Assembly (NCBI GenBank): GCA_003104995.1
Contig: PQAO01000021.1
Coordinates: 248,001 to 312,000, forward strand
Reading direction: 5' to 3'
Origin: Dehalococcoidia bacterium
GTDB taxonomy: Bacteria > Chloroflexota > Dehalococcoidia > Tepidiformales > Tepidiformaceae
DNA: 64,000 bases
Below, one piece after another: positions 50,441 to 59,523 of this stretch. The position numbers and the translations under genes are program-made. The notes beneath the pieces are model-generated. The model saw only the letters and a list, made by a program, of their open reading frames with translations. It made no database searches and had not been told where the DNA came from. Each line of letters begins with the position of its first letter. Position 1 is the first letter of the stretch.

Positions 50441-50671
50441 GGCGGCGGATCCTAGCAGAAAGTGCGAGGTCTACTGTTGCTCGGTCGCACCATGTATCCA
50501 GTGTGCTGCGCGAGCGCGAGGATGGGCCGCCTACCGGCTGCGCCCACACCATCCCGGGCACGAGCAACTCGCCGCCGATGCGATGGACCGGATGCTTCGG
50601 CCAACTGGGGCGCGCGGTCGGCAACTACGATAGCCTTTGGTCCACCGCCTCCTTGAACTACCGGGGGAACA

Positions 50672-51277
50672 ATGCCGCAGACATGTCGAAAAATGGTGCT
50701 GTTGGCTCTCGGACTCCTCGGCATGGTGTTGGTTGCTTGTTCCGACGAGGCCCCTTCGGCACAGCAACCATCACCGTCGATTGATAGCGCGACCCGGACT
50801 CCGGAGAGCACCGCAATGCCGCGTGACTTTGGGGTAGTTCGGGCCTACGCCTCTGCGATGCGTCCACTACTGGAGAGCATGGAGCCAGGGGCGACACCGC
50901 CAGATTGGGTCTCCCTTAACGACTTGCGTGACCTTCCCACGCCGGCGGAACTTGAGGGCGCTCATGTGCTCCTCCTCCGGGCGGCGCAGAGTGCGATCCT
51001 GGCAGACCGTCACGCCGACTTGCTAAGTGAAATTGAGGAGTACCGGTTGGCGGCTGCGGGAGGGGGTTATGTCCCTCCGACTTGTGTTAATCGATTCGTT
51101 GCCGACACCTGGACGTGGCCAGCCGAGTTGCTGGAGGCATGTGACCTCCGGTCCCTTACCCTTGCCACTTGGATAGAGGCGAGGTCGGAATGGTCTGGTC
51201 GATTGAGCCTCGCTTGCGGTTTCAGGGAGTCGGAATCGACGTGGTGGCTCGCCGTCGAGCGGTGCGTCGAACACTGA
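50672..51277 (+). CDS. Unknown lipoprotein within the att-bounded insert
   Basis: 201 residues. Signal peptide with lipobox LVAC (Cys about 23), a Ser/Pro/Thr linker, and a ~150-residue domain containing four further cysteines (PPTCVNRF, EACDLRS, LACGFRES, VERCVEH) that could form two disulfides. No family recognised. It is flanked by the att-like repeats and lower in GC than the surrounding genome. GGGGGAACA precedes the start. Confidence 0.6.
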   Translation: MPQTCRKMVLLALGLLGMVLVACSDEAPSAQQPSPSIDSATRTPESTAMPRDFGVVRAYASAMRPLLESMEPGATPPDWVSLNDLRDLPTPAELEGAHVLLLRAAQSAILADRHADLLSEIEEYRLAAAGGGYVPPTCVNRFVADTWTWPAELLEACDLRSLTLATWIEARSEWSGRLSLACGFRESESTWWLAVERCVEH

Positions 51278-51381
51278 AGGGGTCAGTTTAGCGGTCAGGA
51301 GTCCCGGATACGATACGCCCCCGTCATTGCTGGCGAGGGCGTTTCTGTGTCCCGTAGATTCGGAGACATTCGCTTGTGTGT

Positions 51382-51455
<74 letters not shown>

Positions 51456-51469
51456 GACCGAACCAGTGA

Positions 51470-51555
51470 TGGTGCCCAGGGTGAGACTTGAACTCACACG
51501 CCTATACAGGCACTGCCCCCTCAAGACAGCGTGTCTGCCATTCCACCACCTGGGC
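51470..51555 (-). tRNA. tRNA-Leu (anticodon GAG)
   Basis: Class II tRNA on the minus strand: acceptor GCCCAGG/CCTGGGC, anticodon stem CTGTC/GGCAG with loop TTGAGGG (anticodon GAG), long variable arm GCCTGTATAGGCGT, T arm GTGAGTTCAAGTCTCAC and encoded CCA. It lies 14 bases from tRNA-Cys. Confidence 0.93.
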
Positions 51556-51623
51556 AATAAGGCGATGTTACGTACCCGATGGGCCCAGCGGCAAGCCGCG
51601 TGAGGGTTTCAGCCCAGGGGTTC

Positions 51624-51699
51624 TGGCAGGGGTGGCAGGATTCGAACCCGCGACACTCGGATTTGGAGGCCGATGCTCTACCAACTGAGCTACACCCCT
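51624..51699 (-). tRNA. tRNA-Trp (anticodon CCA)
   Basis: Minus strand: acceptor AGGGGTG/CACCCCT, D arm GCTC...GAGC, anticodon stem TCGGC/TCCGA with a C-T mismatch next to the loop CTCCAAA (anticodon CCA), T arm GCGGG-TTCGAAT-CCTGC, encoded CCA. Part of a Trp-Leu-Cys tRNA run in one direction. Confidence 0.92.
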
Positions 51700-51750
51700 A
51701 CGCAGGCATCTATCGTACCAAATCAGGACCTACAGAAAACGCGGACCGCC

Positions 51751-51933
51751 CTACGCCGCGTGCGGCTGCGCCCCAAACGAACCACAAGAAGGGCACCGCG
51801 GCACCCGCGTCGCCCGCGGCGCCTGGCCAAAGTTGAACTGGGCCCCGCAGCGCGTGCAGTCCATCCGCTCGAACATCTTGCCCTCCGCGAATTTTCGCGC
51901 CCATGCCGGCCTGAGGATGCGCTGCTCGTCCAC
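51751..51933 (-). CDS. Small zinc-ribbon protein
   Basis: 60 residues from GTG at 51933, which has AGGAGG five bases upstream. Two CxxC knuckles (MDCTRCGAQFNFG and PRCPSCGSFG) form a single zinc ribbon, preceded by a helical VDEQRILRPAWARKF. Small ribbons like this bind nucleic acid or proteins. ATG at 51978 is a less supported start. Function unknown. Confidence 0.72.
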   Translation of the reverse strand: MDEQRILRPAWARKFAEGKMFERMDCTRCGAQFNFGQAPRATRVPRCPSCGSFGAQPHAA

Positions 51934-52045
51934 GGGTGCCTCCTGCCACCTATTTCGGCAGATCGCCAGCACCTCCACATAGGAGTCATCTCACACTTCC
52001 AGGCTGCCGCCGGACATAAGCAAGCCGGTTTCCTATACTCGGGCG

Positions 52046-52981
52046 ATGCACACGAACGTACGGCATCTCCTCTCCTCGGCTGATATTTCGGCCGCGGAAA
52101 CCGCCCACCTGCTCGACATCGCGGGTAACTTGAAGAAGCGTCCCCAGAAGCTCCTCGAAGGCAAGGAACTCGCGCTCCTCTTCGAAAAGCCGTCTCTCCG
52201 TACGCGTGTGAGTTTCCAGGTCGCCATGCGCCATCTCGGTGGCGAGACCATCTACCTCGCACCCCAGGAGGTCGGCCTCGGCGAGCGTGAGGCCATCAAG
52301 GATGTCGCTCGCGTCCTCGACCGCTACGTCCACATCGTCGCGGTCCGCACCTTTGGCCAGGTCATCGTCGAGGAATACGCGCACTACTCCGGCATTCCGG
52401 TCATCAACGCGCTGACGAACGAGGAGCACCCCTGCCAGGCGCTCGCCGACCTGCTGACCCTCAAGGAAAAGGTCGGCGACCTCCGCGGCGTCTCGATTGC
52501 CTTCATCGGCGATGGCAACAACGTCGCAGCCAGCCTCGTCCTCACCGCGACGGCACTGGGCATGGATGTGCGCATGGCCGCGCCCCGGCGCTACACGCTC
52601 CCCGAATACGTCGTCTCCGAGTCCAGTGCCCGCGCCGATGCGAGCGGCGGCAAACTGACCCTGGTCCACGACCCGGTTGAGGCCGTAGAGGGCGCCCAGG
52701 CCGTGTACACCGATGTCTGGACATCCATGGGCCAGGAGCGCGAATCCGAACGCCGCCGGATCGATTTCGCCGGCTACCAGCTCAACCGCGAGCTGATGAG
52801 CCACGCCGCCGCCAACGCCTTCGTGATGCACGACCTCCCGGCGCATCGCGGCGACGAAATCACGGACGAAATGATGGAGGCGCCCGGCTCGATCATTTTC
52901 GACCAGGCCGAAAACCGTGTCTGGGCCCAGGCTGCCGTCGTGGCCTTCTTGCTCGGCGTCGATGGCCGCGTGGAAGGCTAA
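52046..52981 (+). CDS. argF: Ornithine carbamoyltransferase
   Basis: 311 residues, standard length. Carbamoyl-phosphate loop EKPSLRTRVSFQVAMRHLGG, HPCQALADLLTL, SIAFIGDGNNVAASLVLTATALGMD and YTDVWTSMGQERE of the ornithine-binding SMG loop. The usual HCLPAHRG is here HDLPAHRG (about residues 262-269), so the Cys that closes on ornithine is Asp. It makes citrulline in arginine synthesis. That substitution leaves a small chance of a different amine substrate. No other arg genes are adjacent. Confidence 0.88.
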   Translation: MHTNVRHLLSSADISAAETAHLLDIAGNLKKRPQKLLEGKELALLFEKPSLRTRVSFQVAMRHLGGETIYLAPQEVGLGEREAIKDVARVLDRYVHIVAVRTFGQVIVEEYAHYSGIPVINALTNEEHPCQALADLLTLKEKVGDLRGVSIAFIGDGNNVAASLVLTATALGMDVRMAAPRRYTLPEYVVSESSARADASGGKLTLVHDPVEAVEGAQAVYTDVWTSMGQERESERRRIDFAGYQLNRELMSHAAANAFVMHDLPAHRGDEITDEMMEAPGSIIFDQAENRVWAQAAVVAFLLGVDGRVEG

Positions 52982-53043
52982 CCCGGCATTCCTCCTTTAC
53001 GGCGTATCATGGGCCTGACCACCAGGGGCTGGCCGCGCCACTC

Positions 53044-53853
53044 ATGCTCGATTCCGAACATTTCCGGGACGTTCTCGCACAGTTCGATGTCTGGAGCGCG
53101 ATCGATATCTTCTTGATCGCGCTCGTCATCTTCGCGGCCCTGCGCGTCCTCAGCGGTACCCGGGGTCTGACGCAGTTGCGCGGCGCGCTGGCGCTCTTTC
53201 TCGTCTTCGTGGTGTTCGGCCGCCTGTTCGACCTGACGGTCGTGAATTTCCTGGTGGCGAACTCGGTCACCGCGCTCGTGGTCGGCGCGGTCATCATCCT
53301 CCAGCCGGAGATCCGGCGGGCCCTCGATCGCCTGGGCCGGACGGGGCTCCAGGGCTGGCTCACCGAGGGCAAGTACAACGAACTCATCGAATCTGTTGTC
53401 CGCGCGGCTGGCCGGATGTCGGCCGAACGCCATGGCGGTATCTTCGTCCTCGAACGCGAGACCGGGCTCCAGGATGTGATAGAAACCGGCGTCCCGATCG
53501 ACGCGAAGGTCTCCCCGGAACTCCTGGGCGGCATCTTCTATCCCAATTCACCCCTGCACGACATGGCAGTCGTGCTCCGCGATGGCCGCGTCGTCGCCGC
53601 GAGCTGCGTGCTGCCCCTCGCGAACGATCCCGAAGACCGGCAGCTGGGCACGCGCCACCGGGCCGCCATCGGCATCACCGAACAGACTGATGCCCTGACC
53701 GTCGTCGTCTCGGAGGAGACGGGCGATATCAGTGTCGCACTCAACGGCCGGCTCACCCGGGTGCCCGACGAACGGCGCCTGCGCGCCGTGCTGGAATGGG
53801 TGCTCGAACCCGGCGCCGCGGGCCGCAACGGGCGCGGGGCGGTGCCGGCATGA
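53044..53853 (+). CDS. cdaA: Diadenylate cyclase CdaA
   Basis: 269 residues. Three N-terminal membrane helices (IDIFLIALVIFAALRVL, LRGALALFLVFVVFGRL, ANSVTALVVGAVIILQPEIRRAL) then a DAC domain with SPLHDMAVVLRDGRVVAASC and LGTRHRAAIGITEQTDALTVVVSEETG. The RHR motif is intact, but the DGA motif is DMA. CdaA makes c-di-AMP from two ATP. It overlaps cdaR by four bases, as in the conserved cdaA-cdaR operon. Confidence 0.92.
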   Translation: MLDSEHFRDVLAQFDVWSAIDIFLIALVIFAALRVLSGTRGLTQLRGALALFLVFVVFGRLFDLTVVNFLVANSVTALVVGAVIILQPEIRRALDRLGRTGLQGWLTEGKYNELIESVVRAAGRMSAERHGGIFVLERETGLQDVIETGVPIDAKVSPELLGGIFYPNSPLHDMAVVLRDGRVVAASCVLPLANDPEDRQLGTRHRAAIGITEQTDALTVVVSEETGDISVALNGRLTRVPDERRLRAVLEWVLEPGAAGRNGRGAVPA

Positions 53854-55160
53854 CGATGCCCGAATCGCCCCGCCTTTTGTGGCCGCGACTGCTGGTCGCC
53901 CTCGCCCGTTCGTCCATTGGGAGCATCTACCGGAACTGGGCGCTCGCAAGCTTCAGCCTGGTTGCTGCCTTCGCAATCTGGTTCGTCATCGAAGACGTCG
54001 AGAACCCGCGTGTCACCGTCCGGTTCCCGGCCGAGGGACTGCCCGCGGCCGTCCCCGTCGAGGCTCGCAATGCCGGGAACCTCATCATGAAAGACAGCTT
54101 CGCCGTGGCCGTGGTTCTTGAAGGCCGCGATAAGGACCTCGAGAACCTGGTCCCCGGCGACTTCCGCGCCTACATCGATGTCCAGGGCATGCAGGCCGAC
54201 ATCGAGGACGTGCGCGAGGTGAAGGTCGAGTCGCGCCGTAGCAGCGTCAGGGTTGTCGAAGTCATCCCCTCTGCCGTCCGTGTTACGGTGGTCGAGCCCG
54301 TGGAGCGCGAGCTCCCGATCACCATCCGCCGTACCGGACAGGTCGCAGCCGGGTACCAGGAAGCGGAGACCGCCTCCACCGTCGAACCCGCGGCGGTGGT
54401 CATCAGTGGCCTCCCAGAACGCGTCGCCAGCGTGCGCTCAGTCGATCTGGATGTAAACCTGAGTGGTGTGAGAGATAACACAACAGTCGAAGGTGACCTT
54501 GTCGCCCGTTCCCAGAGCGGCGCCCAGGTGGTGGTCACCATTACGCCGGCACGGGCCAAAGCGACCCTCCAGATCGAGCAGACTTTCGTGCAGCGGACCC
54601 TCCCCGTTGAGGTGCTTACGACCGGCGACGTGGCCTCCGGCTACATGATCACCAACGTGAAAGTCGAACCCGCGACCGTTGCCGTCACCGGGCCCCAGGC
54701 CGTTGTCAGTGGACTGAACAAGCTGACCACGCCCGCGCTCGACGTTTCCGGTGCCCGGACTGACCAGACCCTCATCCGCACCATTGACGAGCCCCAGAAC
54801 ACGTCGCTGGGTCGGCCTTCTGTGACCGTCACAGTCGAGATCCGCCCGATCGAATGCTCGAGTGGGCCGGCCGGGGCCCCGTGTGGCGGCACGACCTTCG
54901 TGGTCGGCCCAACGTTCGAAAACACCCCTGCTGGCCTCACCCATTCCGGTCTCTACTCTGTCGAAGTCAAGATCACCGGACCGCTCACCCAGCTGCGAGA
55001 CCTGAAGCCGGGCGACATCAAAGCCACGGTTTCGCTCGCTGGCGGAGCCCTGGGGACACGCGGCTATCCGGTGACAGTCACCGTCCCCGGGGGCCTGAAA
55101 GCCGAGCCCGTCGCGAATGTCCAGGTGACTCTGGTCGCCTCATCGGGAGGTGGCCAGTGA
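53850..55160 (+). CDS. cdaR: CdaR: YbbR-domain regulator of CdaA
   Basis: 436 residues. One N-terminal membrane helix (IYRNWALASFSLVAAFAIWFVIED) then a series of about four extracytoplasmic YbbR domains (repeats of a beta-rich pattern containing VEPATVAVTGP, GDVASGYMITNVKVEP and LRDLKPGDIKATVSL). CdaR binds CdaA and modulates c-di-AMP synthesis from outside the membrane. Start at 53850 overlaps cdaA as ATGA; the stop overlaps der as GTGA. Confidence 0.9.
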   Translation: MTMPESPRLLWPRLLVALARSSIGSIYRNWALASFSLVAAFAIWFVIEDVENPRVTVRFPAEGLPAAVPVEARNAGNLIMKDSFAVAVVLEGRDKDLENLVPGDFRAYIDVQGMQADIEDVREVKVESRRSSVRVVEVIPSAVRVTVVEPVERELPITIRRTGQVAAGYQEAETASTVEPAAVVISGLPERVASVRSVDLDVNLSGVRDNTTVEGDLVARSQSGAQVVVTITPARAKATLQIEQTFVQRTLPVEVLTTGDVASGYMITNVKVEPATVAVTGPQAVVSGLNKLTTPALDVSGARTDQTLIRTIDEPQNTSLGRPSVTVTVEIRPIECSSGPAGAPCGGTTFVVGPTFENTPAGLTHSGLYSVEVKITGPLTQLRDLKPGDIKATVSLAGGALGTRGYPVTVTVPGGLKAEPVANVQVTLVASSGGGQ

Positions 55161-56503
55161 TCGCAGCGTCTGATGTCCTCCCTCGCGTCGTCATCGTTGG
55201 CCGCCCCAACGTTGGCAAGTCCTCGCTGTTCAATCGCGTGCTCGGCGAACGGCGCGCCATCGTCGAGGACGAACCCGGCACCACTCGGGACCGGGTCGAA
55301 GCCGATGTCGAATGGCGCGACCGCCGCTTCCGCCTGATAGATACCGGTGGGTATGAAACCAATGAGGAGAACGTCTACGCGTCCCTCATCATCGACCAGG
55401 TGAAGGCGGCCATGGAAGGTGCGGCCGTCGTGCTCTTCTGCGTCGACGCCCGCGACGGTCTCACCGCGAGCGACTACGACATGGCCGATGTTGTCCGGCG
55501 TGCCGAGCGGCCCACGCTCGTGGTGGTCAACAAGGCGGACAACGAGCGGCGTGAAATCGAGGGCGTCGCCGAGGCATCCGCCCTCGGGCTCGGTGATCCC
55601 ATCCCGGTGAGCGCGCTCCACTTCATCAACGTCAGCACCATGCTGGATGCAGTCCTGGCCCTGCTGCCCGAATCCGAGCCCCTCGTCGAGACCGACCGTA
55701 CCCGGATTGCCATCATCGGCCGCCCCAACGTCGGCAAGTCGGCGCTTGTGAATGCCGTCCTTGGTCAGCAGCGTGTCATCGTGAGCGATGTCGCGGGCAC
55801 CACCCGCGACGCCATCGATACCGAAGTCGACACTCCCGAAGGCTCCTTCCTCTTGATCGACACGGCCGGCATCCGCCGTCCCGGCAAGCTTGGCAAGGGA
55901 GTCGAGCTCCACTCCGTCATGCGCGCCACCGCCGCGGTCGAACGCTGCGATGTCGCGGTCCTCGTCATCGACGGTGTGGACGGGGTGACCGCCCAGGACA
56001 CCCACATCGCCGGCATCGCTATCGACCACTACAAGGGTCTCGTCATCGCCGTCAACAAGACCGACCTCTGGGAAGACCCGGAGGCTGGCCGCGACTGGGC
56101 CGAACGGCAGATGCGCGGACGGGTGAAGTTCGTCCCCTGGGCGATGGTGACCTTCATCTCGGCCCTCGAGGGTCGCGGGCTCACCCAGGTGCTCAAGCTC
56201 GCCCAGGAAGCCCGGGAGGCCCGCCGCCGGCGGCTCACGACGGGCGATCTCAATGCTCTCCTGGCGAGGGCCATGCGCGAGCACGTTCCGCCGCTGGTCC
56301 GAAACAAGCGCTTCAAGCTCTTCTACGCCACCCAGGCGGGGATCGACCCGCCCACGTTCATCCTCTTCGTCAATGACCCCGAGCTGGTGCACTTCAGCTA
56401 CCGCCGTTACCTGGAGCGCTCCATCCGCGAAGCGCACGACTTCGAAGGGACGGCCATCAAGCTGGTGTTCAGGGCCCGCACGGAGGATGATTCGCGGTCG
56501 TGA
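55157..56503 (+). CDS. der: Ribosome-assembly GTPase Der (EngA)
   Basis: 448 residues, standard length. Two tandem GTPase domains: VVIVGRPNVGKSSLFNRVLGERRAIVEDEPGTTRD with DTGGYE and VVNKADN, then IAIIGRPNVGKSALVNAVLGQQRVIVSDVAGTTRDAID with DTAGIRR and AVNKTDLWED; then a KH-like C-terminal domain (FKLFYATQAGIDPPTFILFVNDP). It assists 50S subunit maturation. GTG start with GGGAGG seven bases upstream, overlapping cdaR. Confidence 0.96.
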   Translation: MIAASDVLPRVVIVGRPNVGKSSLFNRVLGERRAIVEDEPGTTRDRVEADVEWRDRRFRLIDTGGYETNEENVYASLIIDQVKAAMEGAAVVLFCVDARDGLTASDYDMADVVRRAERPTLVVVNKADNERREIEGVAEASALGLGDPIPVSALHFINVSTMLDAVLALLPESEPLVETDRTRIAIIGRPNVGKSALVNAVLGQQRVIVSDVAGTTRDAIDTEVDTPEGSFLLIDTAGIRRPGKLGKGVELHSVMRATAAVERCDVAVLVIDGVDGVTAQDTHIAGIAIDHYKGLVIAVNKTDLWEDPEAGRDWAERQMRGRVKFVPWAMVTFISALEGRGLTQVLKLAQEAREARRRRLTTGDLNALLARAMREHVPPLVRNKRFKLFYATQAGIDPPTFILFVNDPELVHFSYRRYLERSIREAHDFEGTAIKLVFRARTEDDSRS

Positions 56504-57126
56504 TCGTCGAATACGCCGCCAATGCGGCACTCGGGTACCTGCTCGGCTCGCTCCCCTGGGGGCTCATCGTTGGCTACCTCTGGCTCGGGCGCGATATCCG
56601 CGACTCTGGCAGCGGCAAGACCGGGACGACCAACGTCCTCCGCACCGCGGGGAAAGGGCCGGCTGCACTCGTGATGCTGCTCGACATCGCCAAGGGCGCG
56701 GTCCCTGCGCTCGTAGGCCGATTCGTGTTCGATAGCAACGAAGTCGCCGCCGTCGGTGCCGGTGCGGCCGTTGTCGGGCATGTCTGGCCCGTCTTCGCTG
56801 GATTCCGCGGCGGGCGAGGCGTCGCAAGCACCTATGGCGGCGTGCTCGGCCTCGCCCCCGTGATCTCGATCGTCTTCCCGCTCATTGGCGCGGCCCTCAT
56901 CGGCGCCACCCGGTATGTCTCCGTCATGTCCGTGGTGGGCGTCCCGCTGTGCGCCGCTATCGTCGTCGCAGCCGCCGCTGGTGGCTGGCTCGACTGGTCC
57001 TACGCCTGGTACTGCATCTTTGCCACCGTCCTCGTCGAATACAAGCACCTTCCCAATATCCGGCGGCTGCTCTCTGGCACCGAGCCCAGGATCGGGCAGG
57101 GTGGCGACCGCCCGGCAACGGGCTGA
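56500..57126 (+). CDS. plsY: Acyl-phosphate:glycerol-3-phosphate acyltransferase PlsY
   Basis: 208 residues with about five membrane helices. The three PlsY motifs are visible: LGSLPWGLIVGYL, the DSGSGKTGTTNVLRTAGKGPAALVMLLDIAKGAVPAL segment (usually GSGNxGATN, here GSGKTGTTN) and GHVWPVFAGFRGGRGVASTYGG. It makes lysophosphatidate from acyl phosphate and glycerol 3-phosphate. It overlaps der, and gpsA, which supplies glycerol 3-phosphate, follows by one base. Confidence 0.92.
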   Translation: MIVEYAANAALGYLLGSLPWGLIVGYLWLGRDIRDSGSGKTGTTNVLRTAGKGPAALVMLLDIAKGAVPALVGRFVFDSNEVAAVGAGAAVVGHVWPVFAGFRGGRGVASTYGGVLGLAPVISIVFPLIGAALIGATRYVSVMSVVGVPLCAAIVVAAAAGGWLDWSYAWYCIFATVLVEYKHLPNIRRLLSGTEPRIGQGGDRPATG

Positions 57127-57127
57127 G

Positions 57128-58123
57128 ATGGCCCGCTACGGCGTCCTCGGAGCCACCTCCTGGGGCATCACGCTCGCCGGCCTCCTCGAACGCTCGGGCA
57201 ACGACGTGGTGGTCCTCACGCGAACCGCGGCCGAAGCAGCTGCCGTTGATAGGCTCCGCGGCCTCGAACGCCTGCCCGAACTGCGGCTCGGGCCGAAGGT
57301 GGCCATTGGTGTTGTCCCGGCCGGCGCGCCCCCTCTCGACGGCCTCGTGGTGGCCGTCCCCGCCCAGTATCTCCGTGCCAGCGTCCGTGGTGCCGGCCTG
57401 GCTCGCGACATCCCGGTCCTCTCCGCCGCCAAGGGCATCGAACTCGATACCGGTGCTCGCATGAGCCAGGTTCTCCAGGCCGAAGGCTGGCCTCCGGCGC
57501 TCATCGCCACCGTCTCCGGCCCCAATCTCGCACACGAGATTGCCCGGGGCCTGCCCGCGGCGGCCGTCGTTGGCAGCGTCTCGCCCGCAACTGCCCGCAC
57601 CTGGCAACATGCCCTCGCTGGCCCCGCCTTCCGGGTATATACCTGCCCGGATATCGTCGGCGTCGAACTCGGCGGCTCCCTCAAGAACGTTATCGCGATC
57701 GCCGCCGGCGCCGCCTGGGGGCTCCAGTTCGGCGCGAACACCGTCGCTACCATCATGACGCGCGGCCTGGCCGAGATGACCCGCCTGGGTGTCGCCTGCG
57801 GAGCCGAGCCGCTCACGTTCCAGGGGCTCGCGGGCATCGGTGATCTGGCCGCGACGTGTTTCTCCCCGCTCAGCCGCAACCGCCGCTTCGGCGAGTTCCT
57901 GGCTCAGGGGAGTTCCGTGAACGACGCCCTGGGCCTGATTGGCGAGACAGTGGAGGGTGCGGCGACTGCCGAAGTTGCGCTCTCCCTGGCCCGGCGCGTC
58001 GGCGTCGATCTCCCCATCACCGGGGAGGTCGCCCGGGTCGTCGGTGGCCACAAGACGATCGCGCAAGCGATGGGAGATCTGCTTTCCCGGCCCCTGAAGG
58101 GCGAGGCCGCTTGGGATGACTGA
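57128..58123 (+). CDS. gpsA: Glycerol-3-phosphate dehydrogenase [NAD(P)+] GpsA
   Basis: 331 residues. N-terminal nucleotide-binding loop YGVLGATSWGITLAGLL, where the second glycine of the usual GAGSWG is Thr; LSAAKGIELDTG (catalytic Lys), SGPNLAHEIARGLPAAAV, VELGGSLKNVIAIAAG (Lys), GLAGIGDLAATCFSPLSRNRRFG and ITGEVARVVGG. It makes sn-glycerol 3-phosphate for phospholipids, directly after plsY. ATG at 57128 overlaps the tail region of plsY without a gap. Confidence 0.93.
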   Translation: MARYGVLGATSWGITLAGLLERSGNDVVVLTRTAAEAAAVDRLRGLERLPELRLGPKVAIGVVPAGAPPLDGLVVAVPAQYLRASVRGAGLARDIPVLSAAKGIELDTGARMSQVLQAEGWPPALIATVSGPNLAHEIARGLPAAAVVGSVSPATARTWQHALAGPAFRVYTCPDIVGVELGGSLKNVIAIAAGAAWGLQFGANTVATIMTRGLAEMTRLGVACGAEPLTFQGLAGIGDLAATCFSPLSRNRRFGEFLAQGSSVNDALGLIGETVEGAATAEVALSLARRVGVDLPITGEVARVVGGHKTIAQAMGDLLSRPLKGEAAWDD

Positions 58124-58138
58124 TGCTACGATCGTCTC

Positions 58139-59083
58139 ATGGCTGCGACCGTCTCACGTGCCCTCGATCAACTCATCACGGACCTCGCTGCCGGCGGAAC
58201 TCCCACAGACGCGGACCTCGCGCTGCTTTCCGACCTGGATCGCCCGGCGGCCGGCTGGCTGCGCGAGCGCTGGCTCGAAATCCCCGTCGCGTGCCGGGCC
58301 GATCTTTTCGCTCGCGCGACGGAGCTTGCGGAGGACAACGTTGAGCTTAACTTCGTTGAACTCGGCAAGGTCGGGCTCGGAGACCCCGACCCCGAGGTCC
58401 GCGAAAACGCCGTCCTGAGCCTCTGGGAATCTGACGACCGTCTGGTGGGCGACCGCCTGGTGGAGCTGCTGACGGCCGATCCGGCGCCAGGCGTCCGCGC
58501 CGCGGCCGCTGTCAACCTGCGGCGCTTCGTCGAAGATGCGGAACTCAGCCGGCTGAACGGCGCGGAGGGCGAGCGGATGGTCTCTGCGCTCCGCCGCGCA
58601 TTCGAAGACCCCTCCCAGCCTGTCGAAGTCCGGGCCGCGGCTATCGAGGCGCTGGGTCCTTGCGGCCAGTCCTGGGTCGCCGGCCTCATCGCCGCTGCCT
58701 ATGAATCCGAAGACCGTGCCATGCGCATCTCCGCCGTCCGCGCCATGGGCAATTCCGCCTTGGAACGGTGGGCCGAATACCTCTCCGACCAGCTGAACTC
58801 CGGCGACGAGGAGTTCCGCCTCGAAGCGGCCGTCGCTGCCGGCGGCCTTGGCTCCGAAGACCTTGTCCCACCCCTTGGCGAGCTGCTCGCCGATGAGGAC
58901 TTCGACGTTGTCTTCGCAGCCATCGAGTCCCTCGGTGAGATCGGTGGCGAAGCGGCGAGCGAGCTCCTCCAGGACTACCGGCAGAACGCCCCGCCCGAGC
59001 TGACTGAGGTGGTCGACGTCGCCATTGAGCTTGCGGCCACCGGTGGCCTGTTCCGGCGCTTCGGGGAGCCAGGCCCCGGCTGA
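58139..59083 (+). CDS. HEAT-repeat protein
   Basis: 314 residues made of about seven HEAT-like helical repeats (for example GDPDPEVRENAVLSLWE, ADPAPGVRAAAAVNLRRF, PSQPVEVRAAAIEALGPCG, EDRAMRISAVRAMGNS, DEDFDVVFAAIESLGEIGGE). Acidic and soluble. It probably works as a binding scaffold. It lies in the plsY-gpsA operon and overlaps the next start as TGATG. No specific function known. Confidence 0.85.
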   Translation: MAATVSRALDQLITDLAAGGTPTDADLALLSDLDRPAAGWLRERWLEIPVACRADLFARATELAEDNVELNFVELGKVGLGDPDPEVRENAVLSLWESDDRLVGDRLVELLTADPAPGVRAAAAVNLRRFVEDAELSRLNGAEGERMVSALRRAFEDPSQPVEVRAAAIEALGPCGQSWVAGLIAAAYESEDRAMRISAVRAMGNSALERWAEYLSDQLNSGDEEFRLEAAVAAGGLGSEDLVPPLGELLADEDFDVVFAAIESLGEIGGEAASELLQDYRQNAPPELTEVVDVAIELAATGGLFRRFGEPGPG

Positions 59084-59523
59084 TGGCACGCAGGCTCCCC
59101 ATCCAGCAAGCAATCTCCGCCGGTGGCGTCGTCTGGCGCCGGAGCCCCGCCGGCAGGGTCGAGGTGGTCGTCTGCGGTCGCCGTTCCGACCATGTTTGGG
59201 GGCTGCCGAAGGGCACGCCAGACCCCGATGAGGCCATCGAGCAGACCGCACTCCGAGAGGTCCAGGAGGAGACCGGTCTCAAGGTGGCGCTCGGAGACGA
59301 ACTCGGCTCCATCGAATACTGGTTCACCGCCAACGGCATCCGCTACCACAAGCACGTCCACCACTGGCTGATGCAGCCCATCGGGGGCGACGTATCCCTC
59401 CACGACCACGAATTTGATTTCGTCTGCTGGCTCCCGGCCGACCAGGCGCTCGCCAGGCTCACGTACGATGGAGAACGCAAACTCGTGGCCGAAGCCGCGC
59501 GAAAGCTGGGAGAACCACTGTGA
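59083..59523 (+). CDS. Nudix hydrolase
   Basis: 146 residues. A Nudix box GTPDPDEAIEQTALREVQEETGL (Gly, Glu, REV, EE, Gly all present) follows ISAGGVVWRR and VWGLPKG, and later HKHVHHWLMQPIGG and HEFDFVCWLP. This layout resembles diadenosine-polyphosphate (Ap4A-type) Nudix enzymes. Overlaps both neighbours (TGATG before, GTGA after), so it is in the same operon. Confidence 0.88.
   Translation: MARRLPIQQAISAGGVVWRRSPAGRVEVVVCGRRSDHVWGLPKGTPDPDEAIEQTALREVQEETGLKVALGDELGSIEYWFTANGIRYHKHVHHWLMQPIGGDVSLHDHEFDFVCWLPADQALARLTYDGERKLVAEAARKLGEPL

Noticed and set aside
55064-56530. 488-codon minus-strand frame opposite der
   Set aside because: No domain pattern; der has two complete GTPase domains on the plus strand.
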